Of a stretch of DNA of 7,428 bases, positions 5,148 to 7,428 are shown piece after piece. The notes beneath the pieces are model-generated. The model made no database searches, was not told where the DNA came from, and saw only the letters and a program-made list of their open reading frames with translations. A program made the translations under genes and the position numbers. The stretch comes from Verrucomicrobiota bacterium. Lineage in GTDB: Bacteria; Verrucomicrobiota; Verrucomicrobiia; Chthoniobacterales; UBA10450. The stretch covers positions 1-7,428 of the forward strand of contig QHOF01000174.1 of assembly GCA_003219335.1 (NCBI GenBank). The letters run 5' to 3'. The first letter of the stretch is position 1. Each line of letters begins with the position of its first letter.

Positions 5148-5444
5148 CTACCAACGCTTGCCCGAAAACGAACGCTTTCCGCCGTGAGGCCGGGGACGCT
5201 CTTCGCGCGGACGCGCTTCGTTCACGTTGAGGGCGCGGCCGTTAAGTTCGTGACCGTTGAGCGCGCTCATCGCGGCGTTGGCTTGTGCGGCATCGTTCAT
5301 GGTAACGAACGCAAACCCGCGCGATTTGCCCGTGAACCGGTCCATCATCAGATGGACTTCGTTGACGGTGCCGTGTTGTTCGAACAGATCCTGAAGATCG
5401 TTCTCGGTGGTCTCAAATGAGAGATTCCCTACATACATTTTCAT
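5148..5444 (-). CDS. RRM-domain RNA-binding protein (bacterial Rbp type)
   Basis: This is a single RNA recognition motif with a short basic tail. Counted from the ATG at 5444 it has 98 residues: RNP2 is MYVGNLS (3-9), RNP1 is RGFAFVTM (42-49) with the exposed aromatics F44 and F46, and the tail from about residue 77 is rich in R, G, P and E. Such stand-alone RRM proteins occur in cyanobacteria and many soil bacteria, where they bind single-stranded RNA; some respond to cold. The frame stays open upstream to 5507, which would add 21 residues with no similarity to the domain. The start at 5444 fits because the fold begins at once after it, but no strong ribosome site decides it. The infA cluster lies 103 bases downstream on the same strand, so co-transcription is possible. 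Confidence 0.9.
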   Translation of the reverse strand: MKMYVGNLSFETTENDLQDLFEQHGTVNEVHLMMDRFTGKSRGFAFVTMNDAAQANAAMSALNGHELNGRALNVNEARPREERPRPHGGKRSFSGKRW

Positions 5445-5637
5445 TGTCGTTCTGAATTTTGGAGAAACTACCGAGCTACAGAGCCGTTCCCGGGAATCGG
5501 GTTTCAAACCACCAATGAGCGACGCTCACCTGACGATCTACCGCGCAGTGAAGAAACAGTGTAATCCAATAGGGACCCAGTATCGCCCGGATTAGCTTGA
5601 AACACAAATGAGCATTTCACATTCCAAAGCCAGAGAG

Positions 5638-5658
5638 GATTAAACGTCCAACATTCAA
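5638..5658 (-). repeat. Degenerate tandem heptamers (TTGGACG type, minus strand)
   Basis: On the minus strand the units are TTGAATG (5658-5652), TTGGACG (5651-5645) and TTTAATC (5644-5638). The middle unit is identical to those at 525-538. Confidence 0.45.
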
Positions 5659-5812
5659 CCTCCACGCAGACAAACCGACCCAGCGCATCTCTCACCCCCC
5701 AGCACGAGATTCATCGGATGTTTCACCTAAGGACCACACGAATTACACCAAACTTTGCCTAATGTTTTCGCGTCAATTCGCGTGTTTGGCAGGCTCTAAT
5801 TCTCAAAGCCTG

Positions 5813-5831
5813 TTTCGGCGAGCCGCCGAAA
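5813..5831. repeat. 19-base hairpin (8+3+8)
   Basis: TTTCGGCG-AGC-CGCCGAAA is a perfect 8-base stem with a 3-base loop, the same size as the hairpins at 2222-2240, 2358-2376 and 4516-4534. It lies about 100 bases before the peptidase start. Confidence 0.6.
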
Positions 5832-5835
5832 ACCA

Positions 5836-5851
5836 AGTCGCCGCGGCGACT
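5836..5851. repeat. 16-base perfect palindrome
   Basis: AGTCGCCGCGGCGACT is fully self-complementary and begins 5 bases after the hairpin at 5813-5831. Its AGTCGCC arm also occurs in the hairpin at 4516-4534. It could be a dimeric regulator site for the peptidase gene or one more repeat of the local palindrome class. Confidence 0.5.
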
Positions 5852-5932
5852 GTTCCCCAGAATTTCCGGCTGACACCCGCCCTCGCAATTTAGCTGTGGC
5901 GCGGCGACCAGCCGGTTCTAAAGTCTGGTGTT

Positions 5933-6583
5933 GTGACGCGCCGGTTGCCTTTGATTATTGCGTTTGTTGTCCTGCTCATTGCAGTGCTCGGCGTATATAT
6001 CGATTGGACTTGGAAACGAAAACTTTCCCCGCGCGGCGGACATTATTTTTTCCATCGCGTTGAATTGGCGGTGCCGTCGTTCCGCCAGTCGGAAGAAAAA
6101 TGGCGCGACGATCCGCTGGGCGGAGTCGAAGCGAACGGCACGCTCGGTGGCGAAGGCTGCGCGGTGGCTGCGGCGGCGATGGTGTTCAAGTTTTACGGGA
6201 TCGATGTCGATCCGCAGCAGTTGAACTGGTTCTTAACTTCCATCGGCGGATACACCGAGCAGGGCTGGATCTATTGGGATCGCGCGGCGTGGTTCGCACC
6301 CGATCGCGTCCGGCACGTGTATGAAGACTTGCCGTCGTATCAGCTGATTGATTCGAATCTCGCCGATGGGAATCCAGTTATAGTGCGGGTGCGCCTGGCA
6401 GGCGGCGTGACGCATTTTGTCGTCATTGCAGGCAAGGATGGGTTCGATTACCTGATTGCCGATCCCGGCGCCGGTTCGTCACGAAGCCTGTATCCATTAC
6501 GCGAGCTCGGCAGTGACATCGAGGCGCTGCGATTCTACCAGCCGATCGCGAATACGAGTCCGCAACTCTCCGCAAGACAGTGA
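5933..6583 (+). CDS. Membrane-anchored C39-like cysteine peptidase
   Basis: This 216-residue protein has a basic start (TRRL), one hydrophobic segment at about residues 5-23 that serves as an uncleaved anchor or signal, and a papain-like domain of the Peptidase_C39_2 type outside the membrane. Q52 of VPSFRQSEEKW fits the oxyanion glutamine, C76 of GGEGCAVAAAAMVFKFYGI is the nucleophile, H161 of GGVTHFVVIAG the base and D177 of LIADPGAG the third residue, so the site appears intact. No transporter domain is attached, unlike peptide-exporting C39 proteins. Substrate is unknown; cell-envelope peptides or peptidoglycan are possible. The start is GTG at 5933 without a clear ribosome site; it is chosen because it precedes the basic and hydrophobic segment. 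The amylase gene begins 38 bases after the stop and may share the transcript. Confidence 0.82.
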   Translation: MTRRLPLIIAFVVLLIAVLGVYIDWTWKRKLSPRGGHYFFHRVELAVPSFRQSEEKWRDDPLGGVEANGTLGGEGCAVAAAAMVFKFYGIDVDPQQLNWFLTSIGGYTEQGWIYWDRAAWFAPDRVRHVYEDLPSYQLIDSNLADGNPVIVRVRLAGGVTHFVVIAGKDGFDYLIADPGAGSSRSLYPLRELGSDIEALRFYQPIANTSPQLSARQ

Positions 6584-6621
6584 ACGCAGCCGCCGTCGCA
6601 CAGAAGTAATCAACGCGAATT

Positions 6622-7428
6622 ATGGGTGTCATGTTGCAAGCGTTTTATTGGGATTGTCCCAAGGCGGAAAACCGCGAGCACCAATGGTGGAGCTTCATCA
6701 AATCGAAATTGCCTTCCATCGCGCAGGCGGGTTTCATGGCGTTGTGGCTGCCGCCTGCGAACAAGGCGGCCAGCTGGAAATCGATGGGCTACGATCCCTA
6801 CGATTATTATGACCTCGGCGAGTTCGATCAGAAAGGCGGCGCACCCACGTGGTTCGGTTCGAAAGCAGAATTACTCGACTTGATCGAGTCTGCTCACGCA
6901 GCGGGATTAGAAGTATATGGGGATCTCGTGTTCAATCACAACAGCGGCGCGGATGCTCAGGAAGTAAATCCCATCGACGGCCAACAGCGCTGGACGAAGT
7001 TCGCGCCGACGAGCCAAAAATTTCCGCGTGACTGGAAATGTTTTCATCCCAGCCAATATGAGACATGGGACGGCGGGACGTTCGGCGACATGCCGGACCT
7101 TTGTCATCGGACGCCCTCGGTTTATACCGAGCTGATCAATTACGCGCGCTGGCTGCTGGAAGAAATCGGTTTCGACGGTTTCCGCTACGACATGGTCAAG
7201 GGTTACGGCGGCTGGATGGTTCGCTCGATTCAGGAACTGCGCGCGCTGCGGGACGGCATGAGCTTCAAGCCTTATGCAGTCGGCGAATGTTGGGACAGCG
7301 AACGCACCATTGATGATTGGCTCGATGAAACCAATGCGTGGTCCGATAATCCCGTCGGCGCATTTGATTTTCCGCTGCGGTGGCGTTTGCGGGATCTGTG
7401 TGATATTGATGGTTTCAGCCTTCTCAAT
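6622..7428 (+). CDS. GH13 alpha-amylase, N-terminal part (3' end outside window)
   Basis: The frame runs open from ATG 6622 to the window edge (269 residues visible). It is the N-terminal two thirds of a TIM-barrel glycoside hydrolase of family 13 that would cut alpha-1,4-glucan links. Landmarks are VMLQAFYWDCP (3-13), MGYDPYDYYDLGEF (55-68), region I DLVFNHN with D101 and H106, region II GFDGFRYDMVKG with R188 and the nucleophile D190, and region III AVGECWD with the acid/base E222. Region IV with the last catalytic Asp should lie beyond the edge. There is no signal peptide, so it is probably cytoplasmic and acts on glycogen or imported dextrins. The closest remembered pattern is the Thermococcus/Pyrococcus alpha-amylase group (GH13_7) and plant-like relatives. 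ATG 6631 is an alternative start; ribosome sites are weak for both. Confidence 0.93.
   Translation, partial: MGVMLQAFYWDCPKAENREHQWWSFIKSKLPSIAQAGFMALWLPPANKAASWKSMGYDPYDYYDLGEFDQKGGAPTWFGSKAELLDLIESAHAAGLEVYGDLVFNHNSGADAQEVNPIDGQQRWTKFAPTSQKFPRDWKCFHPSQYETWDGGTFGDMPDLCHRTPSVYTELINYARWLLEEIGFDGFRYDMVKGYGGWMVRSIQELRALRDGMSFKPYAVGECWDSERTIDDWLDETNAWSDNPVGAFDFPLRWRLRDLCDIDGFSLLN

Larger units (their letters stand above)
5445..5932. other. 488-base divergent gap between the RRM and peptidase genes
   Basis: This region must hold the promoters of both divergent genes, though no convincing -35/-10 pair was identified. Near the RRM gene three short palindromes follow one another: TTCCCGGGAA (5487-5496), GGTTTCAAACC (5500-5510) and GAGCGACGCTC (5517-5527). 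Further right are heptamers on the minus strand (5638-5658), a stretch with ACACGAATTAC (from about 5735) and AATTCGCGTG (5775-5784) in opposite orientation, and two strong palindromes at 5813-5851. A 63-residue open frame (minus strand, 5504-5695) has no recognisable features and is not annotated. Confidence 0.6.

Noticed and set aside
5445..5485. tRNA-like string GGCTCTGTAGCTCGGTAG on the minus strand
   Set aside because: The D-arm does not close, no acceptor partner or anticodon arm follows, and no T-arm is found at the right distance.
5504..5695. 63-residue minus-strand open frame
   Set aside because: No recognisable motif, and it is crossed by palindromes and a heptamer tract; likely chance.

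Overview
The window looks like a chromosomal segment from a soil or sediment bacterium with GC in the mid-50s percent (by eye). The best guess is an uncultured Verrucomicrobiota of the Chthoniobacterales type. That rests on remembered family resemblance (the D-2-hydroxyacid dehydrogenase with extra loops, the stand-alone RRM protein, the cytoplasmic alpha-amylase) and on gaps crowded with small palindromes. It is an inference; no search could be run. No phage, transposase, CRISPR, rRNA or tRNA gene was seen.

Layout. Bases 1-470 (+) are the 3' end of a delta-60-type repeat protein. Facing it on the minus strand, read from high to low coordinates, are: an RRM RNA-binding protein (start 5444), translation initiation factor IF-1 (infA), a small zinc-ribbon protein starting one base after the infA stop, a class I/II aminotransferase, a cupin of the 2,4'-dihydroxyacetophenone dioxygenase type, a D-isomer 2-hydroxyacid dehydrogenase, and a GIY-YIG protein. 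From 5933 to the right edge the plus strand carries a membrane-anchored C39-like cysteine peptidase and a GH13 alpha-amylase cut off by the window end.

How the genes fit. RRM, infA and the zinc-ribbon gene form an RNA/translation cluster. The aminotransferase and the hydroxyacid dehydrogenase could act in sequence (amino acid to 2-oxo acid to 2-hydroxy acid, for example serine, hydroxypyruvate, glycerate), but they are separated by the cupin and by repeats, so this is only suggestive. The peptidase and amylase are 38 bases apart and may be co-transcribed.

Most unusual content. (1) The cupin gene carries one surplus base near 2827-2835. Its true N-terminus lies in another frame and starts at 2991, so a simple ORF call from 2933 gives a wrong first 33 residues. 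(2) Three minus-strand elements with the tag TGTAGGG followed at once by a hairpin sit at or just past the 3' ends of three genes; one supplies the aminotransferase stop codon. (3) Bases 2089-2414 hold three copies (two direct, one inverted) of a modular hairpin repeat whose central stem changes sequence, in two copies with pairing kept. (4) Six intergenic spots show degenerate tandem repeats with the same 7-base period but different heptamers.
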